From positions 1 through 64,000 of the forward strand of contig NZ_DASWPE010000006.1 in assembly GCF_036404135.1 (NCBI RefSeq): DNA of 64,000 nucleotides. The letters are read 5' to 3'. This DNA is from Rhodopseudomonas_A sp036404135. GTDB lineage: Bacteria; Pseudomonadota; Alphaproteobacteria; Rhizobiales; Xanthobacteraceae. The position numbers and the translations under genes were made by a program. Each line of letters opens with the position of its first letter. The first letter of the stretch is position 1. The notes below the pieces were generated by a model, which made no database searches, was not told the origin of the DNA, and was given only the letters and a program-made list of their open reading frames with translations. Below, one piece after another: positions 35,890 through 43,870 of this stretch.

Positions 35890-36939
35890 ATGACTGGCGG
35901 GCGGAGGACGCTGTGCCAGTATGTTCTTCATATTGCGACACGCGCGGATTGGGTTGCGATGAATTTTTACGCATCAGCGGATTATCTCGACGCGGTCGCC
36001 GAGGTCTACTTTAAAGGCCAACGCAGCCGCGTCGAAGACGTGCAGATCGGCGATGAGGTGCTTCGTCTGCTGGTGGTCAACGACAAGCGGGTGATCACCC
36101 GGCACCAGTTCCTGGATTTTCATCAGCCGCTGCTTGAAGGTGAAATCCGCGGTCCGACGCGCAAGGGCCGTTACGCGCCGTCCGTCGCGCGTCGAGTGAT
36201 CGAGCGGGCGCAATGGGACCCGGCGCAGTTTCCCGGCCTCGAGCTCGCGCCCTATGTCGACTGGTCGCAGTTTGCCGACCATGACGACTACCGGGCCTAT
36301 CTGATGCAGCACCACAAGAGCCTGGTGCGGGATCGCGAACGCCGCGGCCGCAGCCTCGCCGCGGCGCATGGCGAACTGGTATTCACCATGAACGACCAGC
36401 AGGCCGACGTGTTCGACGCTGCCAAGCGCTGGAAGAGCCGGCAGCTACGCGACAGCGGCCTCGCCGACTATTTCGCCGTCCCGCAGACCCTCGAATTTCT
36501 CCAGGCGCTGCGCAGCCGCGGCCAATTGGTCTCCTCGACGCTGCGCGCCTCCGGCCGGCTGTTGTCGCTGTGGATCGGCTTCGTGCATGACCGCACCTGG
36601 TCGGGCTGGATTTTCTCCTATGATCCGGCGTTCCGGAAATACTCCGTGGGACATCAGCTGCTCAGCTTCATGCTGAGCGAGAGCCATCGCCTCGGCCATC
36701 GCGAGTTCGATTTTTCGATCGGCAGCGAGGACTACAAGATGATCTACGCCACGCACGGCCGCGTGCTGGGCGCGATCGGCCAGCCGCCGCTCGGACAGCG
36801 GCTGATCAGCTACGCCAAGGGCGAATTGCGCGAGCGAACCCCCAAGCTGTTCGGCGCCGCACGAAACCTGAAGAAGCGGATCGACGGCACGTTGCCGGTG
36901 CAGCTGGTGACGGGCCAGACCGATCCGGCCAAGGCGTGA
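35890..36939 (+). CDS. FemAB/CelD-like GNAT acetyltransferase (copy 2)
   Basis: A protein of about 349 residues of the same BioF2/CelD class as 26078. MNFYASADYLDAVAEVYFKG begins the domain, and the C-terminal half has SLWIGFVHDRTWSGWIFSYD and FDFSIGSEDYKMIYATHG. The latter parallels FDLSVGALQYKTRFG in copy 1. Starts at 35821 (TTG), 35890 (ATG) and 35959 (ATG) are all in frame. The last is closest to the domain, and 35890 has an AAGGA that is too close to it. The stop overlaps the GTG of the next gene. Confidence 0.75.
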   Translation: MTGGRRTLCQYVLHIATRADWVAMNFYASADYLDAVAEVYFKGQRSRVEDVQIGDEVLRLLVVNDKRVITRHQFLDFHQPLLEGEIRGPTRKGRYAPSVARRVIERAQWDPAQFPGLELAPYVDWSQFADHDDYRAYLMQHHKSLVRDRERRGRSLAAAHGELVFTMNDQQADVFDAAKRWKSRQLRDSGLADYFAVPQTLEFLQALRSRGQLVSSTLRASGRLLSLWIGFVHDRTWSGWIFSYDPAFRKYSVGHQLLSFMLSESHRLGHREFDFSIGSEDYKMIYATHGRVLGAIGQPPLGQRLISYAKGELRERTPKLFGAARNLKKRIDGTLPVQLVTGQTDPAKA

Positions 36940-37928
36940 GCGCCGCGCCTCCCGGTGAGACAACTCTGCACGGCGACTCCGCCGGTCCAGTCAAAGGAGC
37001 CCGCGCCTTGGAGGTGAAACAGGCTTTCGACACCGCGCCGCCGCTGCCATCGACGCCCGCCACGCCCTGGGAGGGCTGGAAGCGGGGGCTGAAGGACCGG
37101 CTATCCGCCGCGATCCTGCCGTTGGTGGAACACGTCGCCCGCCCCTATCTCGGCGGCGAAACCGTCGACGACGCATTGTGCGTGGCCCGCCGCCTGGCGC
37201 AGGAGACCGCGGCGAGCACGCTCGGCTTCTGGGACACGCCGGATTATTCCGGCCGCGAGATCGCCGATATTTATCTCGCGACCATTGCCCGATTGGCAGA
37301 CGGCAGCCTTGATAGTTACGTCTCGGTCAAGCCGCCGGCGTTGCGGTTTGATCCGGACCTTGCGATCGAGCTTGCCGCGGCCGCGGCGGCCTCCGGGGTG
37401 CGGCTGCATTGCGATGCTCACGGCATCGAGGTCGCCGATCGGTCCAATGCCATGTTGCAGGCGATGCTGACGCGGTTCGGCGCCGGCTGCGCCGGCACCA
37501 CGCTGCCCGGACGCTGGGCGCGTAGCGTGGCGGATGCCGATTGGGCCGTCGCCTATGGATTGAACGTCAGGGTGGTGAAAGGCCAATGGCCGGATCCCGC
37601 CGATCCGCAGCGCGATATGGCGGACGGATTTCTCGAGGTGATCGACCGCCTGGCGGGGCGCGCGCGCCATATCGCGGTCGCCACCCACGACCTCGCCTTG
37701 GCCTCGGAGGCGATCCACCGCATCCGCGCCGCCGGCACCTCATGCGAACTGGAGCTGCTGTTCGGGATGCCGTTGCAGCCGCTGCAGCGCTGGGCCGCGA
37801 GTCACCAGGTCAAGACCCGGATCTACGTGCCGTTCGGGAAAGGATTCATTCCCAATGCGCTCAATGTGCTGCGGCAAAATCCTGGACTGATGTGGACCAT
37901 CGCCCGGCGCCGCCTCGCCGTGGGCTAA
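36936..37928 (+). CDS. Proline dehydrogenase-like FAD protein in the EPS locus
   Basis: A 330-residue protein with the PRODH (beta-alpha)8 barrel signatures in order: YVSVKPPAL at about 128-136, VRLHCDAHGIEV, NVRVVKGQWPD, HIAVATHD, LELLFGMPL and RIYVPFGKGFIPNAL. The FAD-contacting motifs resemble true proline dehydrogenases. The C-terminal helix that normally reads Y-x-x-RR and holds the proline carboxylate instead reads FIPNALNVLRQ, so the Arg pair is missing. It is translationally coupled (GTGA) to an acetyltransferase of the EPS locus. Substrate is unknown. Confidence 0.75.
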   Translation: MSAAPPGETTLHGDSAGPVKGARALEVKQAFDTAPPLPSTPATPWEGWKRGLKDRLSAAILPLVEHVARPYLGGETVDDALCVARRLAQETAASTLGFWDTPDYSGREIADIYLATIARLADGSLDSYVSVKPPALRFDPDLAIELAAAAAASGVRLHCDAHGIEVADRSNAMLQAMLTRFGAGCAGTTLPGRWARSVADADWAVAYGLNVRVVKGQWPDPADPQRDMADGFLEVIDRLAGRARHIAVATHDLALASEAIHRIRAAGTSCELELLFGMPLQPLQRWAASHQVKTRIYVPFGKGFIPNALNVLRQNPGLMWTIARRRLAVG

Positions 37929-38029
37929 CTCTGTCGCGCAAAGGCCCGGTAGCAACCGCGGGGCTGCCGCGCCGCGGCTCGAGCGCGCACGCCCGCAAAG
38001 CAAGCCCGCAACCGCGGACGGCGTCTGGC

Positions 38030-38046
38030 TTAACCATTTCATAACC
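38030..38046 (+). promoter_or_regulatory. CtrA-box-like motif upstream of the 38108 gene
   Basis: TTAACCATTTCATAACC matches the CtrA pattern TTAA-N7-TTAA with one mismatch (ATAA for the second half) and correct spacing, 62 bases upstream of the next start codon. CtrA is the cell-cycle response regulator of alphaproteobacteria. The match is suggestive only. Confidence 0.35.
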
Positions 38047-38107
38047 ATGGCTGCCGCAGTCTCGCGGCGGTATCGTCTCCGTTCGAGACCTCGCAAAAGG
38101 CTTGAAC

Positions 38108-38518
38108 ATGCTTCAGTTCTTATTGCGCACGCGGGCCGGCAATCCGTTCCGGGCACGTTCAGCGGCGCGCGACGTCGAAACCGACACCGCGCGCATTGCG
38201 TCGATCGCCCTGTCGATCGACGAGGCGATCCGAGCGGCCGAAGCTGAGAACGAGGGCTTGAACCGGCGGCTGGCCGACGTCGTGGCGCGTGCCGCCGTGA
38301 CCTTCGGCAATGACACCCACGAATATCAGGAGCGCGACCTGCTCGACAGCCACCACCAGAACCTGTTCAACGCCGAGATCGCCAACGCCGAACGCCGGCT
38401 CGCGGAGCTCGTGGAGAGCATCGGGCATTTCAAATTCTTGAAGGCGGTGCTGACGACAAGGTTTCCGGATCTCAAGCCGTCAGCCTCGCCGGCCGGCCCG
38501 GGCGACGCGCCGCGATAG
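38108..38518 (+). CDS. Hypothetical coiled-coil protein
   Basis: A 136-residue soluble protein that I cannot assign to a family. Residues about 25-65 (IASIALSIDEAIRAAEAENE and following) and 85-115 (FNAEIANAERRLAELVESIG) are helical with heptad-like spacing, so a coiled-coil or helical bundle is likely. The ATG at 38108 has AAAAGG upstream and a CtrA-like box before that. It is separate from the EPS genes by 180 bases. Confidence 0.65.
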   Translation: MLQFLLRTRAGNPFRARSAARDVETDTARIASIALSIDEAIRAAEAENEGLNRRLADVVARAAVTFGNDTHEYQERDLLDSHHQNLFNAEIANAERRLAELVESIGHFKFLKAVLTTRFPDLKPSASPAGPGDAPR

Positions 38519-38683
38519 CGCCGTCGGGCGCTGTCCGCTCAGCGATCCACAGCGGGTTCGGGCGCTGCGGCTTTTGCAACGCGACGCGGCGCCACGTCGA
38601 ATGCAGCTTCGCGGTGATGCCGCGCACCTTCGCCTCATGGCGACTGCATCGCGGGATGCGGCCGCTCGGCGGCGACGCCGCGC

Positions 38684-39031
38684 TCACCGATCACGCTGCA
38701 AGCGCAGAAACTGGCTCTTGGCGAGCCGCCCCGCCACAATGCCGATGCACATCGCTAGGCTGTCGACGAGCGCGTCTTCGAGCCGGGCGTGACGCGTCGA
38801 CAAGGGAATTTGCATGGCTTCGAGAGCGAGGCAAAACCAGATCGCGGCGATCAGCAGCAGCGGCGTTTTCTTCTCGAAGGCAAAGCCGAACAGCAGGCCC
38901 GGCAGCACGAAGGCGCCGAAATGTTCGATGTCGTGCTGAAGCCCGGTGACCGGCCGCACGTCGGCCGGCACGATGCTCAGCAACACCAGCGCCGCGGCGC
39001 AGACATAGGCCAGGATGCGCAAAGATTTCAT
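38684..39031 (-). CDS. VanZ-like small membrane protein
   Basis: A 115-residue protein with about four hydrophobic segments. The pattern LQHDIEHFGAFVLPGLLFGF then IWFCLALEAMQIPLSTRHA and LEDALVDSLAMCIGIVAG is that of the VanZ superfamily (conserved D-x-x-x-H-F and E-x-x-Q). Its role in Gram-negative bacteria is not established. Members are often near polysaccharide genes, as here. Confidence 0.78.
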   Translation of the reverse strand: MKSLRILAYVCAAALVLLSIVPADVRPVTGLQHDIEHFGAFVLPGLLFGFAFEKKTPLLLIAAIWFCLALEAMQIPLSTRHARLEDALVDSLAMCIGIVAGRLAKSQFLRLQRDR

Positions 39032-39361
39032 GCCCGCGGCAATCCGAACGCCCTTTGAAGAACACCCGGCGCGCGCCTCGGGAAGGGCTTTTCCGAGTAA
39101 CACGTGGCTTCGCCGCGATCGAACCAGACCGCCGCGACCATCAATTCTCAATGACCAGCAATTAAGAGCAAGATTGCGGCCGACAAGCGCTTGGCGTGAA
39201 GCCGGGCATTGCGGCGGTCGCGGCGCGCCGTCTGATCGCGGAATTCAGCGGCAGGAACGGCACCCGGACCTCATGCGGCTCTTGCTGTGCAAGCTGAGGT
39301 TCAATGGCGAGCAGAACGCACCGAAGGCACGACCCTCGGCAAACAAGGGCTCAAGCCGAAA
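39032..39361. other. Gap between VanZ-like gene and tRNA-Leu
   Basis: I see no supported gene in these 330 bases. Short frames on both strands have no domain or ribosome-binding site. Part of the stretch is the 3' flank of the minus-strand tRNA gene, but no terminator with a T-run is visible. Confidence 0.5.
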
Positions 39362-39446
39362 TGGTGCCCCTGGCCGGAATCGAACCAGCACTCCTTGCGG
39401 AACTCGATTTTGAGTCGAGCGCGTCTACCAGTTCCGCCACAGGGGC
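39362..39446 (-). tRNA. tRNA-Leu(CAA)
   Basis: On the minus strand the acceptor arm GCCCCTG pairs with CAGGGGC, followed by A and an encoded CCA. The anticodon stem CTCGA/TCGAG encloses the loop CTCAAAA, giving anticodon CAA. The T arm contains GGTTCGATTCC. The long variable arm between the anticodon and T stems is typical of class II leucine tRNAs. Length is 85 with CCA. Confidence 0.95.
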
Positions 39447-39848
39447 CCACGAACCACGGCAAGCCGTGGTCGCGAAGCGGGCGGAATATAGCGGCCGCGC
39501 CCGCGCGGTCAACCCGCAGCCGGCCTCGGTGCGCAAACATCAAACGCCGCATTGAAATCCAGCTCGGCGCGGCGGCAAATTCCGCGGCGGCGGCGACCAC
39601 CGGCCGCCATGACGACCGGGCGCTGCACATCGTCGGCAAAGCCGTGCCGCCGGCAGCCGCGCGACCGGTCCCGACACCGCGCTTTGATCGAGCCCGGCTC
39701 GACAGCGCCGTGGCCCGGCGCTACAGCATGATCCCGAAAAATACGTCCGGTTTTCGAAAACATCGTGCGCGATCAAAAAGCTAGGGCGGAATGGCGATTT
39801 GAACAAACGTCATCCCGCTGGACAGCGGGCTGAACAGGAGTCTCCACG
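39447..39848. other. Gap between tRNA-Leu and dsbB-like gene
   Basis: About 400 bases with no supported gene. A perfect hairpin ACCACGGC-AA-GCCGTGGT lies just 5' of the tRNA (39454-39471). A family E repeat occupies 39726-39819. Confidence 0.5.
39726..39819. repeat. Intergenic repeat, family E (GCATGATCCCGAAAA type), copy 1
   Basis: GCATGATCCCGAAAA...CCGGTTTTCGAAAA...GATCAAAAAGCTAGGGCGGAATGGCGATTTGAACAAACGTCATCCCG follows the pattern of a repeat I recall as very common between genes in Bradyrhizobium and Rhodopseudomonas. A partial reversed copy is at 42036-42077. Confidence 0.65.
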
Positions 39849-40394
39849 GTGGCGCTGAACAATCTGGCGGCTGACACAGGCGGCAAGGCAGCGCCGGCCC
39901 GCGATGCGGCGCGGGGCGCGACGATCGGCGTCGCCGCGATCGGCGCCGCCACCTTGGCGGGCGCCTGGTTCTTCCAGCTGGTGCTGGCCATCGTGCCCTG
40001 CCCGCTCTGCCTCGAGCAGCGCTACGCCTATTATCTGGCGATCCCGCTGGCGCTGATCCTCGCCGTCGCCGCCGGCCGCGGCGCGCCGCAGTGGCTGCTG
40101 GCGGGCGGCCTTGCGGTGCTGGCGCTGCTGATGCTCGGCAATGCCGGGCTTGGCGCCTATCACGCCGGCGTCGAATGGGGATTCTGGCCGGGACCGACCG
40201 ATTGCAGCGGGCCGCTGGTCGATTTCAGCCGCGGCGGGCTGCTCGACCAGCTCGACAAGGTCAAGGTGATCCGCTGCGACGAGGTGCAATGGCGCTTCCT
40301 CGGACTCTCGCTGGCCGGCTACAACGTGCTGATTTCGCTGGCGATGGCGGCTTTGGCCGGGCGTGGCGCGGCGACCGCCGCCAAAGCCATTTAA
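39849..40394 (+). CDS. dsbB: DsbB-family disulfide bond formation protein
   Basis: A 181-residue inner-membrane protein with four hydrophobic segments. The first redox pair CPLC is at about 51-54 (VPCPLCLEQRYAYY). The second periplasmic Cys pair is at about C118 (TDCSGP) and C142 (VIRCDEV). It would re-oxidise a DsbA-like partner and pass electrons to quinone. The GTG start at 39849 has CAGGAG upstream. Its stop overlaps that of the convergent gene (shared TTAA). Confidence 0.87.
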   Translation: MALNNLAADTGGKAAPARDAARGATIGVAAIGAATLAGAWFFQLVLAIVPCPLCLEQRYAYYLAIPLALILAVAAGRGAPQWLLAGGLAVLALLMLGNAGLGAYHAGVEWGFWPGPTDCSGPLVDFSRGGLLDQLDKVKVIRCDEVQWRFLGLSLAGYNVLISLAMAALAGRGAATAAKAI

Positions 40395-41473
40395 TCGTCG
40401 AGATCGTCCTGCGCCTTGCCGAACAGATGGATGATGCCGGGCGTCACCAGCGAGACGAAGATGAAGCGCGACAGGTGGTGCGCGCCGACGAACACCGGAT
40501 CGACGTGCAGCGTCAGCGCCAGCGCCATCATCGCGTCCATCGCGCCGGGCGCGAACGCCACCACCACGTCGCCGATCCGCACCGGCATGGTGAAGGCGAT
40601 CACGGCGACGAAGCTCGCCGAGATCGTCATCGCCACCGCAAATGATCCCAGCGCCGCGCCGATATGGCTGACGATGGTGCGGGTCCGGATCGTGCTGAAC
40701 CGCGCGCCGATCAGCGTGCCGATCCCGGTCAGGGCCGCGATATAGGCCCATTGCGGCAGCGTGCCGTCGACCCAGCCGATGCCGTGCAGCACCGCGGAGC
40801 CTAGCATCGCGCCGAACATCCAGCTCGCCGGGAAATTCACCAGCCGCAGCAGCAAGGCCACGACGAAGCCGACCGCGACCAGTTCGGCCAGCGCCTGCGG
40901 CGACGCCGCAACGCCGCGCGACGGCAATGGACCGTGCGTCATCATCCCGGTGGCGGTGAGAAACAGCGGCACGCCGGCGGTCAGGATGATCACCCGAATG
41001 ATCTGCACCACCGCGATGCCGGGGACGTCGGCCTTGCGTTCGCTCGCCAGCATCACGATCTGCGACAGCGCGCCGGGGCTGCCCGCCAGCAGCGCCGAGG
41101 TGCGGTCCCAGCCGTGGACGCGTTGCAGATACAGGCTGCTGAAGAGCGTCGAGCACGCCGTCGCCAGCGCCAGCAAGGCGATGGTGGTCGGATAGGCGCT
41201 GAGATTCCGGATCAGCTGCGGCGACACCATGGCGCCGAGCGACAGCCCCAGCGTCATCAGGATGGCATGGCCGAACGGCTGCGGCAGCCCGAGCGGGCGC
41301 CCCGCCATGCCGACCGCGGCGACCGCGACCATCGCCCCGGTGATCAGCCCGCCGGGCAGCTCCGCCCAATAGAACAGCGCGCCGCCGGCGGCGCCGACCG
41401 CGAGCGTCTCAAACACTTGCAGCAGCTGCGCGCGGCTGGGCAGGGCGATCGGCATCGAGACGGGGCGTGGCAC
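40391..41473 (-). CDS. AbrB-family membrane protein (putative permease)
   Basis: A 360-residue protein with about 10 hydrophobic segments, two similar halves and the AbrB repeats (LPGGLITGAMVAVAAVGMAG near 44-63 and WMFGAMLGSAVLHG near 217-230). These proteins are sometimes called putative ammonia monooxygenase in databases; that name is misleading. Transport function is presumed only. ATG codons at 41473 and 41455 are both possible starts. Confidence 0.8.
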   Translation of the reverse strand: MPRPVSMPIALPSRAQLLQVFETLAVGAAGGALFYWAELPGGLITGAMVAVAAVGMAGRPLGLPQPFGHAILMTLGLSLGAMVSPQLIRNLSAYPTTIALLALATACSTLFSSLYLQRVHGWDRTSALLAGSPGALSQIVMLASERKADVPGIAVVQIIRVIILTAGVPLFLTATGMMTHGPLPSRGVAASPQALAELVAVGFVVALLLRLVNFPASWMFGAMLGSAVLHGIGWVDGTLPQWAYIAALTGIGTLIGARFSTIRTRTIVSHIGAALGSFAVAMTISASFVAVIAFTMPVRIGDVVVAFAPGAMDAMMALALTLHVDPVFVGAHHLSRFIFVSLVTPGIIHLFGKAQDDLDD

Positions 41474-41643
41474 GGCTTCAAGGCTGCACGGGGAGGCTGC
41501 AACTTAAGACAGGCTTGCAGCAGGCCATCGCCTTATGGCAAATACCGGCAGCGCCCACAATCATGCCGACACGCCACGCAGCATTGCGCGACGCGGCCGC
41601 GTTCCGCGGCGACGTCAACGCTCGCCGCCGCGCCTCCGCGGCG

Positions 41644-41898
41644 TCAGTTCGGCTTGGCCGCCTTGCGGCATTCGGAGCGGAATTTGCGGCGCTCCTTGCC
41701 GTGCAGTCCCTTGGCATCCGCCTGTTTCGAGCAATCCAGCGACGCCGCGCTGCGCGCCGGCTCGGTGGATGTGGCGGGCGGTGCGGATTTGGTCGCCGGT
41801 GCCGGCGTCGGCGCCGGCGCCGGCGTTTGGGCGAAAGCGGCGCCGGTGAACATCAAGGCGACGATGGCGGCGACGGCTGTACGTGACGAGAGGGTCAT
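41644..41898 (-). CDS. PsiF-repeat family secreted protein
   Basis: An 84-residue protein. The signal peptide AVAAIVALMFTGAAFAQ is cleaved after AFA; a Pro/Ala/Thr-rich linker follows. One PsiF motif (CSKQADAKGLHGKERRKFRSEC) ends the protein. PsiF is a phosphate-starvation-induced periplasmic family of unknown function. The ATG at 41898 is right for the signal peptide; an upstream in-frame extension overlaps repeat sequence. Confidence 0.75.
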   Translation of the reverse strand: MTLSSRTAVAAIVALMFTGAAFAQTPAPAPTPAPATKSAPPATSTEPARSAASLDCSKQADAKGLHGKERRKFRSECRKAAKPN

Positions 41899-42035
41899 GA
41901 CAATACCTCTGCTGCTGGAATGGCCATGTTCACGCCACTTGGCTGAACCATGGCTGAACGACGCGCCAAGCCGCGTCGATGCTGCGCAAGCCTTGCGACG
42001 CGGATCACGCCCGTCGGCCGCTCGATCCGGATCCG

Positions 42036-42077
42036 CGTGATCGGTGCAAAACCGGAGTCCACTTTTCGGGGTCATGC
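42036..42077. repeat. Intergenic repeat, family E (partial, reversed copy)
   Basis: Read on the minus strand, GCATGACCCCGAAAAGTGGAC and then CCGGTTTTGCACCGATCACG match the start of the element at 39726. It lies in the 5' region between two divergent genes for small secreted proteins. Confidence 0.6.
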
Positions 42078-42115
42078 TTTAGGATGCGTTGTTCGCTAGG
42101 TGACAGGAGAGCCCG

Positions 42116-42589
42116 ATGACGAAGCAAGCCGATCACACGGCGCTGTTCGGCGCCGCCTTGGTGTGCGGCGCGGCGCTGTTTGCCGCCACGCCCGTGCAGG
42201 CGCTGACCGCGCAGCAATGCAGCGCGAAATATCAGGCGGCCAAGACCGCCGGCACGCTGAACGGCCAGAGCTGGAATGATTTCCGCAAAGCCGAGTGCGC
42301 GGCCGGCGCCGCGGCAACGCCGGCTGCCGAGAAGCCCACGGCAGAGAAGCAGCCCGCGGCCAAACCGGCCGCCACGCCGGCCGTACCCGCGGCGCCGGCC
42401 GCCGCCGCAATCTTCCCCTCGGCGGTGGATGCGAAATACGCCAAGGAGACGGCGGCGCGCGCCAGATTGCACACCTGCGCCGATCAATGGAAACTCAACA
42501 AGACCAGCAACGCCACCGGCGGATTGCGCTGGATTCAAAAAGGCGGCGGTTACTGGAGCGAATGCAACAAGAAACTCAAGGGCGCGTAA
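42116..42589 (+). CDS. Hypothetical secreted protein, Ala/Pro-rich
   Basis: A 157-residue protein with a signal peptide (ALFGAALVCGAALFAATPVQA). A Cys-containing module (QCSAKYQAAKTAGTLNGQSW) is followed by a low-complexity Ala/Pro/Lys linker (about 65-98) and a C-terminal module with CADQWKLNKTS and YWSECNKKLKG. The two modules look alike in their Cys-x-x-K pattern. Rhizobial proteins of this type are numerous and uncharacterised. No function is claimed. Confidence 0.7.
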   Translation: MTKQADHTALFGAALVCGAALFAATPVQALTAQQCSAKYQAAKTAGTLNGQSWNDFRKAECAAGAAATPAAEKPTAEKQPAAKPAATPAVPAAPAAAAIFPSAVDAKYAKETAARARLHTCADQWKLNKTSNATGGLRWIQKGGGYWSECNKKLKGA

Positions 42590-42647
42590 CCGCGCCGCCA
42601 TGCCGCCGCGGGCCGGCTCTGACCCGGCCGCGCCCGTGGGGTGAGCG

Positions 42648-43034
42648 ATGATCGCGAGTCTGGGACTGATCCTGCTGTGCCAATTGGCCGGCGAGGCGTT
42701 GGTGCGTGGCATCGGGCTGACGCTGCCCGGCCCGGTGGTCGGGCTGTTGCTGCTGCTGACGCTGCTATTGGCGCGCGACAAGCTGTCGCTGCTCGAGGTC
42801 GGGCCGCTGCGCAATGACGGCATCGAAAAAGCCGCCAAGGTGCTGCTCGCCAACATGTCGCTGATGTTCGTGCCGGCCGGGGTCGGGGTGGTGCAGAAGC
42901 TCGATCTAATCGCCGAGCACGGCCTTGCCATCGCCGGCGTGCTGGTCGGCTCGGTGATCATCACGCTGGTGGTGACGATGGCGACCTTCCTGATCGCGGC
43001 GCGGCTGATGGCGCGCTGGCGGAGTTCGCGGTGA
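42648..43034 (+). CDS. CidA/LrgA-family membrane protein
   Basis: A 128-residue protein with four hydrophobic segments: LGLILLCQLAGEALVRG, LPGPVVGLLLLLTLLL with the family motif LPGPVVG, MSLMFVPAGVGVV and the C-terminal segment. It forms a pair with the LrgB-type gene that overlaps it by four bases. Holin-like and pyruvate/organic-acid transport roles have been proposed for this pair. Confidence 0.88.
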   Translation: MIASLGLILLCQLAGEALVRGIGLTLPGPVVGLLLLLTLLLARDKLSLLEVGPLRNDGIEKAAKVLLANMSLMFVPAGVGVVQKLDLIAEHGLAIAGVLVGSVIITLVVTMATFLIAARLMARWRSSR

Positions 43035-43756
43035 TCAAAAATCCGTTCGCGCTATGGGTGTATCTGTCGCAAAGCCCGTTGCTGTGGCTGACCACGACGC
43101 TGGTGGTCTATGCCGTCACCGACGCGGTGTCGCAGGCCAGCCGCCGCAATCCGCTGGCCAACCCGGTGCTGCACGCGATGTGGCTGATCGGCATCTTCCT
43201 GTGGCTGACCGGCACCTCGTATCAGACCTATTTCGAGGGCGCGCAATTCGTGCACTTCCTGCTCGGGCCGGTGACGGTGGCGCTGGCGGTGCCGCTGTAT
43301 GAGAACCGCAACGCGGTGATGGCGGCGATCGTGCCGATGCTGCTGGCGCTCGTGGTCGGCAGCGTCACCGCGATCGGCTCGGTGGTGCTGCTGGCCAAGG
43401 CCGCCGGCCTGCCGGGCATCGTGATGCTGTCGATGACGCCGAAATCGGTCACGGCGCCGGTGGCGATGGGCATCGCCGAAGCGATCCACGCCGACCCGTC
43501 GCTCGCCGCGGTGGCGGTGATCCTCACCGGGATCATCGGCGCGATGATCGTGACGCCGTTGATGAATCTCCTGAAGATCACCGATTTCCGTGCCCGCGGC
43601 TTCGCCGTGGGGCTAGCCTCGCACGGCATCGGCACCGCGCAGGCGTTCCAGGTCAATCCGGTGGCCGGCGCCTTCGCCGGCATCGCCATGAGCCTGAACG
43701 CGCTGTTGACCTCGCTGCTGGTGCCGCTGGCGGCGACGCTGCTGCTGCATGGCTAG
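43031..43756 (+). CDS. LrgB-family membrane protein
   Basis: A 241-residue partner of the preceding LrgA-like protein. Family motifs are visible: LLGPVTVALAVPLY near 77-90, SMTPKSVTAPVAMGIAE near 137-153, and ASHGIGTAQAFQ near 198-209. The start overlaps the upstream stop (GTGATCA), so the two are co-translated. Confidence 0.9.
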   Translation: MIKNPFALWVYLSQSPLLWLTTTLVVYAVTDAVSQASRRNPLANPVLHAMWLIGIFLWLTGTSYQTYFEGAQFVHFLLGPVTVALAVPLYENRNAVMAAIVPMLLALVVGSVTAIGSVVLLAKAAGLPGIVMLSMTPKSVTAPVAMGIAEAIHADPSLAAVAVILTGIIGAMIVTPLMNLLKITDFRARGFAVGLASHGIGTAQAFQVNPVAGAFAGIAMSLNALLTSLLVPLAATLLLHG

Positions 43757-43776
43757 GCCGATGCGGACGTGAAGGC

Positions 43777-43798
43777 TTAGCCGGCGGCTATCTTTCTT
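43777..43798 (+). terminator. Possible terminator after lrgB-like gene
   Basis: A short hairpin TAGCC-GGC-GGCTA is followed by TCTTTCTT, 20 bases after the stop codon. The stem is only five pairs, so the call is weak. Confidence 0.35.
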
Positions 43799-43870
43799 GC
43801 TGCCAGCGACTATATGGGGCGACGCTGCCGGCCCGCCTCCTGGATCAGCCCGTGGCCGTTGGAGACCTCC

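Noticed and set aside
38472..38687. A 71-codon minus-strand frame between the coiled-coil and VanZ-like genes
   Set aside because: Arg/Pro-rich with no recognisable feature or ribosome-binding site; it could be real but cannot be supported.
39810..41369. A 519-codon minus-strand frame crossing dsbB and the AbrB gene
   Set aside because: It is out of frame with both recognised genes and has shadow-like composition. dsbB and the AbrB-family gene explain the region.
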